Of a stretch of DNA of 64,000 nucleotides, positions 22,516-53,500 are shown in pieces. The stretch's first letter is position 1. The number at the start of each line of letters is the position of its first letter. Where the stretch lies: the NCBI GenBank assembly GCA_018806985.1, contig JADANN010000467.1:434001-498000 (forward strand). The letters run 5' to 3'. The notes beneath the pieces were generated by a model. That model did no database searches and was not told the origin of the DNA. It saw only the letters and a list, made by a program, of their open reading frames with translations. Source of the DNA: Angiostrongylus vasorum. Its lineage: Eukaryota; Nematoda; Chromadorea; Rhabditida; Metastrongylidae. The translations under genes were made by a program, and so were the position numbers.

Positions 22516-24544
22516 AGCATTTAAGCAGACTCTAATATGATTTGAACAAATAACATGATGACACAGGAGAACACTTCATAACAACTTACGAAGTAAGGAA
22601 ATTTGGGCTTAAGATTAGACGTCCCTAAAGCTTTTGGAACAGCTCTTAAAATTATGAGAAATGTTTGAATGGCTTATAAGCATACATTAAAGTCAGAGCA
22701 CTTATGGGCCAGTTGCCATGGGGATCTCAAACGACGAGATCAACAGAGACTACTCCATCGGGCGCCGATAAATTGTAATCGTATTAGGGCATGAGTTCAG
22801 CGACAGGAGATGAAAAAGAGGGAGACGTTGTCAAACACGGAATAGACCACTTTCATGAAGTCCAATGGTCAATGAATGAAAGAAATGCGTCATGTGGCAG
22901 AGTCCTGAACTTACGTCAAGTCTTAACTGTTGTCAGCGACCAACACTTACACCGGAAACCTTAATTAAATAATAAATATACCAATTGGGTCATAAAAATC
23001 AGCCATGAGGATAAACCACAGAATCATCACGTAGATGAATGAGTGGAGGACTCCAATAATAGAGCTGATTGTCTGCAAAGACGGTAAGTCTGAACGAAAA
23101 AAAACGCAAGGAGCTCAAGAAGCAAAAGACATTCAATCGATTAGAATAAAGCTAGAAGCGATATTTAAGGATGTAAAGAGAAGAGTGTAAGGCACTTGTA
23201 AGTTGGGAGGTGAACTTCTTCGAACCGGACGTCTGAGTTCGGTCTCTAAGAGTCATACTTTAGTTTTTCCTTAGTTTAGTCGTTTAATACAAATCCTAAG
23301 TCCTCATAGCTTATGAGCTATACTTCTTATGTTACACAAAACGTGAAGATATATATATTAAAAAGGGAAAAAAAAACGGGACATCAAAACCTTCAACTGG
23401 ATGGAAGGAAATATGTTCGTTATCTGTTAGGAACGTCGGGGAAAAAACCACGAAACATTAAAATATAAGTACCAGGTAAAACCAGGTAGCTTCCGCAAAC
23501 TTCGAAATGTATGTTAACCCATGGTAATCGTTAAATTGATGAAACAAAAGAGGAAAAACGTAAGCAACTTTGGGAAGGTGACCGTGAAGTCGTGCGTTCA
23601 TGTTGAATTCGGAGTGCGAGCGTCCGTGTTTGGAGCCATTCTCGTCGCTAAACCTTGGTCTTAGAAAGGCTGAAACCTGATAGGTACGAATCGATCCACT
23701 TAAGAACTCAAGGTACCGGACCATATGGATGGGGAAAAGGAGACGGGACCATCAGGTTGTCAGCAGTGCCGGCGCGGTGCTCAGCTGTCGTCCGGCCCCT
23801 CGGAGAACACGCATCGTTATCGATTCGCTTGCGGCCTGTGTTTACCATGTTTCGTTTTTTAACCGTGACGCCATGGATCCGTTGGCGATCTTCCATTTAT
23901 TTACCAGTTTATGAGTGTTCTCAGAAGGTACCCATAGTAGATACAATAGAGATAACTCTTATCTTTATCTACATGCCTTTTCTTGCTTGAAAGTACTACG
24001 TGGTACTGACCGGCAGTGGGTGGCTTGGCGCTGCTACGCCTGACTCGCAGGCAGCAGGACCTCCCCTGCTCACATGAGCGCTAAAGCATCAACAGTTTTT
24101 TTTTGAAAACGACGGAGTTTTAACATTTATCATTGCTAAAATCAACCGCTACAAACTTGACGTGCTTAAAATAAAGTGCTGTGTTGGTCCTGTTCCTCCG
24201 TTCTTCTTACGGTGGTCCAGAATTTGTACTGTTCGTTGACGGTTTTGTTTTTGATCTCCCACTTACAGAAATAGGATTCAACGCTCGTGTGCTGCTCGTT
24301 TTTCTCTCATTTTGCTAAATATTTATCTTTACACCTTTTTTGCTCGTGAAGAAAATCCGTGTTTGCTGTGGATTCTGTGGTAGCGGCAACGACTGTTTTG
24401 AGACATTTGATATAGCCGGGATAGGATTTTTTAATTGTATCTGTCTTATCGCTTCCGATTTCATATGGAATATATGATTTTTCGACAATTAAAGCGACTT
24501 TGTAGGAGCGCACCGTTCGTCGTACCTGGACGGTTTTGGTCGGA
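22516..24544. other. Gene-free stretch upstream of the REEP gene
   Basis: About 2 kb without a supported exon. A GC-richer island at 23700-23900 stands out from its AT-rich surroundings but has no frame or repeat match within this window. The last 250 bases include the 5'UTR and promoter of the REEP gene, and no TATA box is obvious. Confidence 0.4.
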
Positions 24545-27500
24545 ATGTCCGTGGTGCTCTCTCGTATTGTCACACTAACTGCGGGGACTTTATATCCCGC
24601 TTACAGAAGTTACAAGGTAAGCATTCATGTTTATTTAGCGTTCATTAAACTGAAATAATTAAGCTTTCGGCGTTGATCAATCCCTGAGGGATGTGCCATG
24701 CATTAGGCTTAGTGAGCTCGCGGCGCGGAAGCGATCCCGTGTGTATTGCAGGACGCTTCCGACCAGTGCGCTACACACGCCCTCTTGCGTTCATTATTAG
24801 CAATTAGTTACGAACTGGACAAGGGCGTTACAAATAATGATAACTAGAAGAAGAAGATTGGACAATCCTAACGTTACAGTCCGGTTTTACGCAGTTATCA
24901 CATTCTCCTGAGCTCTAGATCAATGCAGCATAGTCGAATTTCTTGTCGACTGTAAAAAATATCGTTCGCGGAGCCTCAGGATGAGAACTTCTGTTCGTCA
25001 TTGCTGTTCGAGCTTACCATCGTCCTCCGAAATGAACGAATGAAATGTTCTTCATCATCATCGAATTCGTGGTGTTCACAGTCAATGAACGAGATGTTTT
25101 TTGGTCGCTTCCACGTTGTGAAATGACGCATACATGTGTTCCCATGCAATTTTTGATGACTAATCCTGGACTGTGTGAATTGGCTAAGTTTCTCATGAGC
25201 TACACCAAGCATTCCATGGAAGAGGGACCTTTAAAGAATGCTTACTCTTTTTTTTCTTCCATACGTCCCCGTATTCGTTTGCTGGGTGGATCCCAGCAAA
25301 TCTTGCCTGCAGCTTAAGAACTGCTATATCCTTTGTGAATGCCGTTGAATGTTGGTCCACTTGGATTTCAAGATGTGAAGTGCCTCCAGACAAGTCTGGT
25401 TCCAATTTCCCGGCTACGGAGCGTTGAGAGGCTTGGTGAACCTAGTTGAAGTAGAAACAACACCTTGCTCGTGGTGAATGGCGTCATTGTCACTGCGCTA
25501 TCTGCTCCATTCTTACGTGGTTTTGAGTTCTCTATTGAACTATTCTACTCTTACCTTTCTATGCACTTATTAAGTGCTCATTTTAAAGGGTACTGAAGAC
25601 TAGACGTCGTGGCCACAGTTAAATGCGATATGGCAACGTTCAATACCAGTATCCACCACTGTCCTGGTATCATACAAGTCGCATGGTGGCAAATCTTCTG
25701 ATCCACAGTGCGGCGACTCCTGTGGTGGTGACGACCTGGGACAGAATTTGGTATGGGTGACCTCGCGCCTCCAAGGAAACACAATGGCTAGATCAGCAAA
25801 ACTGCGAAAACATAGAAATTATGCTGGGGGCCCGCACGACCAGTGAAGGCGGCCCATCCAAGTATCCAAGTAAGATAGCAACGTCTAGACCACTCCATTT
25901 TCAGAGATGGCTGTAAAATGTGAGGAAAGCACAATGTGACCATCAAACTAGTTATCTTTCTTCAAGCACAGAATTCTCTATTTTGCTTTCAACGAAATCC
26001 CTCGTAATTGTTTCGGGATTTATCTTTGAATTCGATTTCTGAATGAAAATTTGTGCATCTATGCAAACGCTGCCTTTCGATTACCAAGCCTTTTGTCGTA
26101 GAAGAATGTTTCTTCCTCCATTTTTTTCAGCTATGTAATCGTATATCTTAACTGGTCTATTAACTTTTATCAATTTATAACTTAACTAAAGATGATTAAT
26201 TGTTACTTGATTAGTTACTTATTTGTTATTACTTACTTAGCTACTTCCTCCCAACGGTTTACCGCTTCATCGTGGCTGGGAAGTGTTCCTGGGTGTCCGA
26301 CTGCGATGTACAGCGGGGGATTCGTCCCCTCGACAAGGTCTCCCAAGCTGAGAAGGGGGTCCGGCGTTTTCATCAGGAAGTCTGGCTAAGAGTAAACCAA
26401 TACCAGGATCCACCACCGTCTTCGTATCAAAGTCGCATGGTGGTAAATCTCCCTCTGATCCACAAGGGCTGCGACTGCCTGTCGTGGTGACGACCTGAGG
26501 CAGATTTTGGCCAGACTGACCTCGGAATTCCAGGGAACTACAATGGCTTAACCAGCAGATCTTCGAAAAATGGCGATTATGCTGGGGCCCGCACAACTTG
26601 TGATGACGTGTCATTCAAATATCAAGTAAGTACTTAGCTACTTATTAAGTTAATAAAAGGACAAGTGAAAGTTAATCCGCTGGACAAATTGGTTGGCTGA
26701 GAAAAAGGCATAGCAAAAGTCTTGGTTGGTGTGGTCGATAGCACGTGAGACCCGGAAAGGGTCATCGCGGATTCGAAGCCGAGCTGAGCTTCCAAGTTTT
26801 GCTCATATCTCAGTGTCCTTGTGGTTGTACTTTACATAGTACTTTATAATGAAGAAGGAATATGCAGTGTGTAGAATTTAGATTATTAAGAATATTATTT
26901 ACTTCACTAGATGCCACCTAATTTTTTCCATTAACTTCTTTCTTTTCATAGCTAAATGCAGTTTCCTTATAGTGACTTGTCTAATGATTTGTGGCAGTCA
27001 AGTACGGGTAGAATTCCCTTTAATTCGTATCTCTCTTGTGATCCTAAATCAGAAGTTCACATTGCCTAGTATGGATAACAGTGATAGTGCTAATGGTCTT
27101 TCCTTAACAATTATTAAGTTAATAAAAGGACTTTTTTTAAATTTTTAAATAAAATTTAGTTTAAATAAAAAGAAATTCCTGAGTGTTATTCTATTTGCTG
27201 AGTATGATTACACTCAAGGGCGCGTGTAACGCATTGGTCGGAGGCGCCTTGCAGTATACCTGGGTTCGATTCCCGAGCCCAAAGCCCATCAACCCCTCCG
27301 TCCTTCGACGTTGGCGAATTGGTGCCGGACTTGTCTGAGAGGATAGCAACACTGGCCCGATACATCGGTAGGCCAGCGCGAGTCATTGTAAAGCCCAGAT
27401 TTGCATTCATTCACCTCCAACGATGCTCAATGAAATCGAATGCGTGACACATCTCTCAGAGATTCATCGACGCCGAGAGCTTTATCCTTCTAGCTTTATG

Positions 27501-30251
27501 ATTACATTGAGTCTGTTTGGAGTTTTGTAACTGATTTTCACTCTTCTCGTTTTTAGGCTATCCGAACGAAAGATGTGCGCGAATACGTGAAATGGATGAT
27601 GTACTGGATTGTTTTTGCAATATACTCCTTCGTGGAGACACTGGCCGATGTTTTCATATCGTTCTGGTTTCCTTTCTACTATCAGCTGAAGATTGTCTTC
27701 ATCATTTGGTTGTTGAGTCCGTGGACGAAAGGAGCGTCGATTCTGTATAGAAAGGCTCGGATATTTTGATTTTTACATGCTTTTACTATTGATTTTAGTC
27801 TTTCTAACGAATATTCGTTTATGGCGGCATTTCTTTTCCTACATTTTTTGGAATGTTGAGCGAGAAATGCCGAACTGTAGTCGCAACGCCCATTCTTTAC
27901 ATCTGCTTACAAAAATTTACAGGCGGCCCTATTAAAAAGTAATCCGATTCTTGTTTTAGTGGATTCACCCAACACTTTGTAAGCATGAACAAGACATTGA
28001 CGCTATGCTGGAGCAGGCAAAGTCTGAAAGCTACAATCAAGTATGTTCTGTTATAGATTATTTCTGGGTGTTGTTGGTTTGTACGGGCGGGAACATAGTA
28101 TGGAAATGCGGAACCCGCTTGTTTTAGAACTTTGCAAACGCGTAAGTGTTTAATAACTGTTTAATCAGAAACAAGACTTCTGTAAGTTTACGACTGGTTG
28201 TGGACAGTCCTATCTGACCGCTACACCATCTTTTATCGAATTACAACTTTCCAAAGATAGCTGAGCAATATGTATACTTACTTGGATACTTAGATGGCCC
28301 GTCCTCACTGGTTGTGCGGGCCCATCGTATTCTTCATTCTTCGGAATTTTGCTGGTTTTGCCATTGTGGTTCTCTGGAGTTCTAAGGTTAGCCTGGCCAA
28401 AGTCTGCCGCAGGTCTTCAAGACCACAGGCAGTCGCCACCCTTGTGGATCAGAGGGAGATCTTCCAGCACACGTCTAGTTTGATACCAGGACGGTGGTGG
28501 ATCTTGGTATTGGTTTACTCTTAGCTAGGCTTCCTGATGCAAACACCGGGCTCCTCAGCTTGGGAGAATCTGCCGGGGGATTGAATCCCCCCAGCTGTAC
28601 ATCGCAGCCCGAAACCCAGGAACACCTCCCAGCCACGATGAGGCGGTTAACCGTTGGGAGGAGTAACATGTATGTAGAGGCAAAAGTGTTACACAGAGCT
28701 GTGAGATATATGTCTGAATACTTCGCTTGCCCAATGAAATCAACAGCACGCTAAATTGCTCCTAAGTCGATGAATTCTTAACGAATTCGTGAACAAGGGA
28801 GGACTAGTCCATTTGCTACCGTACTCATGACGAAAAGCAAAATCCATGACTAGTCCTTTAGCGTGTTCTATGGGTAGTGAGACCAAACGAGTCAGCTCGA
28901 CGGTAACGGCTGATATCGTAAAGATTATCTTTTACACTTTTATACAGAAAAATGAGAACATGAGGCTGCATATGCCATAGATTGCATGCTTTTTTTGTCT
29001 TCGTTCCTTGTTTGGCATAGTTCCTCTCAGCTTGTTCGCCTGGGCAGTCGTAGCTTGTTGTGTGCTCGTGACATCGTGGCCGAGGCTGCTTTACGTGGAC
29101 AAGCCCAGCTAGTTAACAAACTTCAGAGGTAATACTTCATTTTCCCCTTTTTTACCTTTCTTAAGCAGAACTGCATTAGAAGCATCGCTTTCTAAAAATC
29201 TACCGTAGTTGATCGCTAGTCCCATGTGCAAGAAGCCGTGGAATGGCATTGTAGGTGATAGCGAAGAATTTTTTTAAAAGAGAGCTTAAAAAGGTATCCT
29301 GGTGCACTCCTAATATATGCACTCATCGGTAGAGGTCTATGTGATCCTGTACAACCTATTAAAGGGTCACACGTCATTTCCCGTGTATGTCACATGTAGT
29401 AACCTTTACTAGTCGAGTGAATCGAGCGGGTGCTACTAATGTCTCTATTCTTATTCGTACGCCATACTTGAACGGTGGGCCGCATCTACTCAAGGTGGAT
29501 GAGGAGCGTAACATTTTTCGTATAAGGCCCTTCATTCCTAGTGTTTAGATGTGAGGACAGCCACGAGTAGCTCGTCGAGCTTTGAACTGGAGGCTGGGGT
29601 TTACTCACGAGTAGTTTTCCTCGAGGTAGACGTGGCGCATATTTACTGCAGCGAATCCGAACCATCTCTCATGTTCTCAGTGATTCGTTTGCAGGGTTTT
29701 TGGCTGGAACAACGTGCTGGATGTAATTGGAATAAATGAAGGCACGCCTAAACACGTATTCCTGGGTATGATTACATGGATTTAAGACGTATTAGTCGAC
29801 CTCATAAAGCAGAAACAGTGAGACCCACCGATTTCACCTGCACCTGAGACTGCGTACATGATTGTGCTCCGCATTTAATCTTCCATCAGCTCGTTGACGA
29901 TGCGTAGCGTATCCTCGCTAACAATCGGTTTGAGATGCCTTGGAGATCTGTGGTCCTATAATATATAGAAAACCACAGAATGGTCGCAATCATGGATATT
30001 TTTTCGTATTGTGATTTTCTAGGTCATACAGTAGCAATGTCATTTGTGAAACCGAGGAAGAATCTCGAAAACGCACTCACATTGAGGAGATGGTGGAGAA
30101 CTCTAGCGGCACAGAAGACCATCATTCTGACGCTGAAGAGGTGCGGCGTCGGCGATCGAACCGTTCACGATCCAGATCACGACACAGTTTGGAAGATGGG
30201 GACAACACTTACAACACAATGCCACGACGAAGTCATCGCCGGCATCACTGA
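24545..30251 (+). CDS. REEP1-4 type TB2/DP1/HVA22 ER-shaping protein
   Basis: Five exons with matching phases give 225 residues: 24545-24616, 27557-27754, 27960-28040, 29031-29128, 30023-30251. The start [20 protein letters not shown] matches the conserved REEP N-terminus. Exon 2 holds the TB2/DP1 core ([42 protein letters not shown]) with hydrophobic hairpin segments. Exon 3 ([14 protein letters not shown]) completes the domain, exon 4 is the amphipathic helix region, and exon 5 is acidic then ends in an RS-rich tail ([12 protein letters not shown]). The family bends and links ER tubules to microtubules. The length is normal for REEP1-4. Exon 2 ends at GC (27755-27756) instead of GT. Introns carry SINE-A, SINE-B, SINE-C and D elements. 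Confidence 0.93.
24648..24786 (-). mobile_element. SINE-A copy, internally deleted, 10-bp target duplication
   Basis: On the minus strand the head GTAGCGCACTGGTCGGAAGC and B box (GGGATCGCTTCC) are followed directly by the family end (CCCTCAGGGATTGATCAACG). The middle of the element is missing. GCGTTCATTA flanks it at 24638-24647 and 24787-24796. It sits just inside REEP intron 1. Confidence 0.85.
25300..25512 (-). mobile_element. SINE-B copy
   Basis: On the minus strand the head is GGAGCAGATAGCGCAGTGAC. After a tRNA-like region the body carries GGAACCAGACTTGTCTGG, a sequence shared in diverged form with SINE-A. It lies in REEP intron 1 and pairs best with the copy at 31420-31660. Confidence 0.6.
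25640..25877 (+). mobile_element. Repeat D copy, 5'-truncated
   Basis: It begins at TCAATACCAGTATCCACC and ends CATCCAAGTATCCAAGTAAG. Short direct repeats GCAACGT at 25633-25639 and 25878-25884 flank it and extend imperfectly to ten bases. It lies in REEP intron 1. Confidence 0.8.
26247..26630 (+). mobile_element. Repeat D, full-length copy with 13-bp target duplication
   Basis: This is the best-defined copy. It starts CCTCCCAACGGTTTACCGC and ends CATTCAAATATCAAGTAAG. The duplication TACTTAGCTACTT lies at 26234-26246 and 26631-26643, so the element is 384 bp. It has no ORF of its own, an internal inverted pair around GGGGGATTCGTCCCC, and lies in REEP intron 1. Confidence 0.88.
26685..26850 (+). 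mobile_element. Diverged SINE-C relative
   Basis: TTGGTTGGCTGAGAAAAAGG, then GGTGTGGTCGATAGCACGTG (A-box-like), GCGGATTCGAAGCC (B-box-like) and TTTTGCTCATATCTCAG. It belongs with the copies at 33700-33905 and 38575-38715 in a distinct subfamily. The tRNA-like boxes are clearer here than in the main SINE-C. Confidence 0.65.
27213..27496 (+). mobile_element. SINE-A copy with 10-bp target duplication
   Basis: This is a full-length element with head GTGTAACGCATTGGTCGG (A box) and an excellent B box (GGGTTCGATTCCCG). TATGATTACA flanks it at 27203-27212 and 27497-27506. It ends 60 bases before REEP exon 2. Confidence 0.88.
28280..28668 (-). mobile_element. Repeat D copy in REEP intron 3
   Basis: A near full-length copy. 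It runs from TACTTGGATACTTAGATGGC (3' tail, reversed) to CGGTTAACCGTTGGGAGGAG. The flanks share only ATGTAT, so the duplication is not secure. Confidence 0.82.
29553..29660 (-). mobile_element. Possible RTE 5'-region fragment
   Basis: TTTACTCACGAGTAG and the following bases resemble 47945-48005, the region upstream of the RTE endonuclease in the intronic copy. It is short and diverged. Confidence 0.35.
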
Positions 30252-31099
30252 GCCATCGCGTGGTATTGGTGTAGTCTTCTCAGTTCTCCCAAATTTGATT
30301 CATTCGGGTCGAAGTGCTCTATCGTTTCATTCTTGCGTTCTTCGCCTATTAGGTATTTACTTTTACTGAGATGTCGGTATTACTTTATATGCCGTAAAGC
30401 ACTTCTCAGAGTTTAGTTGGGCCATCTAAATCTCACCGTAATAGCTTTTCCTTCATTTTTTTTTGTCTGCTAATGCTTGTTTAAACAGGTGTATACGTGT
30501 TCTGTTTCTTTTGATACATCTTTTTGTATTTGGCATAATTTGCTCCATTTAGTAACGTTTCTGATCGGCAGTGTCTTCCATTTTATACCTTTCAGAACGA
30601 TTTGTTATATTGTTTACACGTTGTCCTAAATGTTGCTTGCCAATACCTATGGCTAAGCGATATCTCTTGATTCGCGCTGATCAAGCTTATCGAGTTACGT
30701 ACCCTATCGTTTTAAACCCTCATTACATCCAATGACGGATTCATGCACCACTTCCGTGCCTTTCCAGTTTCACCTCTTAGCTTTTTACCATGTTACTCCC
30801 TCTGTTAAGGAGGAAATGCATTTTGTTTGTACCATAGACATGTTCTTGATTCTCATCTACGTTGTCGCGAGTTTGTGCATAGAACAGACTAAATATAGTG
30901 CTGGTTTTAAATGCTCAGTGTACAGTAAATATGTAGATTCTGATGATGGTTGCTCGTCGTAGTCAATAGTGGTGACAAATTGTCTTCCAATATTGAATAT
31001 TTGATGTCAAGTGGAGTTTTTTTTCACATTTACTGCTTTGTAAACGATTGTATACTTTTGCATACATGTGTATATGTATATATTTTATACATACAACGA

Positions 31100-31109
31100 A
31101 ATTTTACAG
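31100..31109 (+). promoter_or_regulatory. Likely trans-splice (or splice) acceptor at the MOG-1 start codon
   Basis: ATTTTACAG lies directly against the ATG at 31110. In nematodes an acceptor abutting the start codon, with no upstream coding, is typical of spliced-leader addition. No upstream exon is visible in the 860 bases back to the REEP stop codon. Confidence 0.5.
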
Positions 31110-50121
<19,012 letters not shown>

Positions 50122-50531
50122 AAGGCATAGCACAAATCGGTTTCACGCCCACCTTGTGCTCATGCAGCTCGATCTATTATACTCTCCAATACCTCATGGA
50201 GTGTGCACTTTGCTGTTATGTTTTGGTCATTTTTATTCATTTTTCACAAAGTTTTGCCGCTTTACATAATCGAGTACCAGTCAGGTGTTTGTGAATTGAG
50301 AGTCCTACATCTGCGACGTTGATTGAATTCTTAAAACATCTTTTAACCTGTGATTTTGTGAATAAAAAGTGAACAGGTATTAATTGCTTTCCAACTTCTC
50401 AACGGTTGATTATCTCCGTTAACTTTTTTGTTTCGCTTCTTTTTTTCTTCTCGTTTCTTACATTGTAGGTTTGTCTATGTACCGTTTCAGCGTGTTCTCT
50501 CAAATTAGTGCGATCATTATTTCAGTTTAAG
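50122..50531 (+). promoter_or_regulatory. Intercistronic region between mog-1 and the F-box gene
   Basis: AATAAA occurs at about 50361 (within GTGAATAAAAAGTG), a U-rich tract at 50425-50460, and an acceptor TTATTTCAG ending at 50525, six bases before the F-box ATG. Poly(A) signal, U-rich spacer and trans-splice acceptor within about 160 bases is the layout of nematode operon junctions. Whether SL2 is used cannot be read here. Confidence 0.45.
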
Positions 50532-53500
50532 ATGGAACTGCTTCCTCCGGAGCTGCTGCAAAGGATTGGACTTCTGCTGGAACACACAGACCGACTAAAT
50601 TTTTCTCTTGTTTGTACACGCGTTTTCGCTGTCTTGGGTTAGTTTGTTGTGTTTCTGAAAACTGTAAAATATGGCAACACTTTATGGTTTAGGAGCGAGA
50701 ACTGATTAGTTTTGTTGTTTCTAAGAATCGACAGGATTTGCTTCAGGTATACTCTAACCAGCTATCATTGTCGATTTAGAACGCCTACTCCCACAGCCTG
50801 CGAGTGTTCGCGTACAAATTGGCAATTGTCCTGCAGCAGCTCGTGTCCATCATGGGGAGAGCTCACTAGTTCTTTGTCAGTGTAGCCACCATGGCACTCA
50901 GTCTCTGATTTTCTATATACTTCCACGTCTTATGAGCAGTGAGTGTTTGTCAGATATATTCCATTATCTTTTCTCCGTAATCTGTCAGGGCTTATTTCAC
51001 ACCTCTTATGCTTATTTGCGAGGCTGTACGCTGAGCTGCCTCGGTGGCATTGTTTTCATTAGAGAACCACCAAACATGGGTAGTTGATCTTCAATTAGAC
51101 CTGCGAATAAAAAAGGTTTGAGGCAACGCTTTATCACAATGTAAAAAAAGTTTTTAATGACCAAACTGAAGCATTCACTGTGACCCTCCTTGACTTCATT
51201 ATATTCTTAGCGAAATACAATTGCCTTTATCGGCTTTGAACAAACACACCGTACCTTGCATTGAACGTAACTTCAAATAGAAACCATTAAAATCTACTGA
51301 TTTTTGGCAAAGGAGATACAGGCATTTTTTTTCTTCTACGAAGATAAAATCTTGATTTTTTTAAAAACTTGATGAATGTGGTCTTTCCTCGCTTCTTTCG
51401 TTGAGGCCATAGAAAAGGGCATAATAATGTTCGCCAATGCAGTGCTGTTGTCTGCTGCTACCTATTGCTTTCAGATTTCTGAAGTTGATTTGTTCTTTAA
51501 ACAATTTTGTAACTGAAGCGTTTTCTGTTCTGGAAGCTTATAAAGGCTGCCGGTTTCAGAGCACTGTAATTATTGAAAAATTACCGATAGTTGTCGGCAA
51601 GCAAGCATCGGTACCATTGTGCTAATGGAATTACTAAACAATAACTCGTGTTTAGTTGACAAACTCTGAAAACTCTTGACTCTGGTGAAAAAAAATTTGG
51701 CGTTAGTTAGACATATCGATATTTCGCAAAAAATTGGCATCAATTTGTTGAGGTTCTCTAGTTGTTTCACTTCAGCCCCTAATACAGCAGTACTGTGGTG
51801 TCCTCAGGTTGTTAGAATGCCCTCCATCTTCCAGAACGGTGATGTTTTCTGAAATAGATTTACTGCAGCTGGGCTTAAGAGGTGTAGAACTGCTCAGCTT
51901 ACGTGACCTTGTCCAAGAGTGAGTACTTTCCTGTGCATCACCCTTTAGAAAAGCCCTTTGTAACGGCGGTACGGTAAACATTAGACTGGGATTGAGGAGA
52001 TACTACAAAGAATAAATGCAACTACGCAAATGATGTTTCTTGATCTTTTTATGCTGTGCTAAACAAATTCATTCGGACAGAATGCGATCTTCGAAACATA
52101 TTTTTAAATAGGCACAACTGCTTTCAAAATTAGTGTTTTTCTTTGAAATGCGCCCCTTTAGAGTAATAACATTTTTCTCAAACAGGGAACATCTTTAAGA
52201 ACTCCATCCCTTGAGATTTTGGAGTTCTAGAATCGATGAACGCATGAAAGTTATTTTAAACTTTGGTCGGTGTTTTCTACTTGAGCTGACATGAATTTGT
52301 TAGTAACAACGTTTGCTCAGTGCTGGTTGACGCGTCAGAGGTTTTGCCTTCCTCAAAGCCTAGAAAGATTAGAATGATACGTAATCCACTCAGTCAGACA
52401 CCTTAACAAACCAATCAGAAAAAAATGCAATGTACAAATTTCATTTATATGAATTTTACGCGCTTATGTTCTGGATTCCTGTGCAAGGATAGTGACGCTT
52501 ACTTCAGAATCTTCTCCGTTAGGTTTCTGTATCCTATGCGAGCCTAGTGGAATATTTGGTTTCAATTTAAATTTACTGAGTAGGCGTTTTTTAAACGGAC
52601 GAGAGTGGCCTGCCCATTTTGCCAACGTGTTCGTCCCCATACACCTTAAAAGGAATTGGGTACGCTGAGCCCGAACTCCTGCAATCACCATCTCTACCTT
52701 TAGGGCATATCGTGCAATTTCCCGTTGTATGTAGACTTTGTATATAGAAAAGGGCGCGTGTAGCGCAGTGGTCGGAGGCCCCCCTGCAATAGACACGGGA
52801 TCGATCCCGGTTCCGCAGGCTCATCAAGCCTTCCATCCCCACGGGGTCAACAAATTGGTACCAGACTTCTCTGGGAGGATAGCAGCAATGTCTGGATACA
52901 TCGGTTGGCCACCGCGAGTCATTGTAAAGGCCAGATATGCATTCAGTCACCTCCAGCGATGCTTTAGTCGAATGCAAGGCACATTGCTCATGGATTGATA
53001 AACGCTGAGTGCTTTTTTTCACATTAATGATCGTATAGGCTGTTACCCCTCCCAACGGTTTACCGCCTCATCGTGGCTGGGAGGTGTTCCTGGATGTCGG
53101 ACTGCGATATACAGCAGGGGGGATTCGTCCCACCAGCAGGGTCTCCCAAGTGAGTATGAGTCCGGCGTTTCCATCAGGAAGCCTAGCTAAGAGTAAACCA
53201 ATACCAGGATCCACCACCGTCCTGGTGTCAAAGTCGCATGGTGGCAAATCTCCCCTCTGATCTACAAGGGCTGCGAGTGCCTGTCGTGGTGACCACCTGG
53301 GGGCAGACTTTGGCCAGGCTGTCCTCGGGATTCCAGGGAACCACAATGGCTTAACCAGCAAATCTCCGAAAAATAATGATCATGGTGAGGCCCGCACAAC
53401 TAGTGAAGCCGGGTCGTTCAAGTATAAAGTATCAAGTATCAAGCATATGCTGTTACCAACTAGCCGTCGTCTTACAGTGTCCAATGGTATTTCATTCACT

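Noticed and set aside
24307..24573. 88-codon minus-strand frame overlapping REEP exon 1
   Set aside because: It overlaps a conserved start exon on the other strand and shows no family resemblance.
30732..30962. 76-codon frame between the REEP and mog-1 genes
   Set aside because: No motif, no splice context, and it lies in the expected 3' flank of REEP; probably chance.
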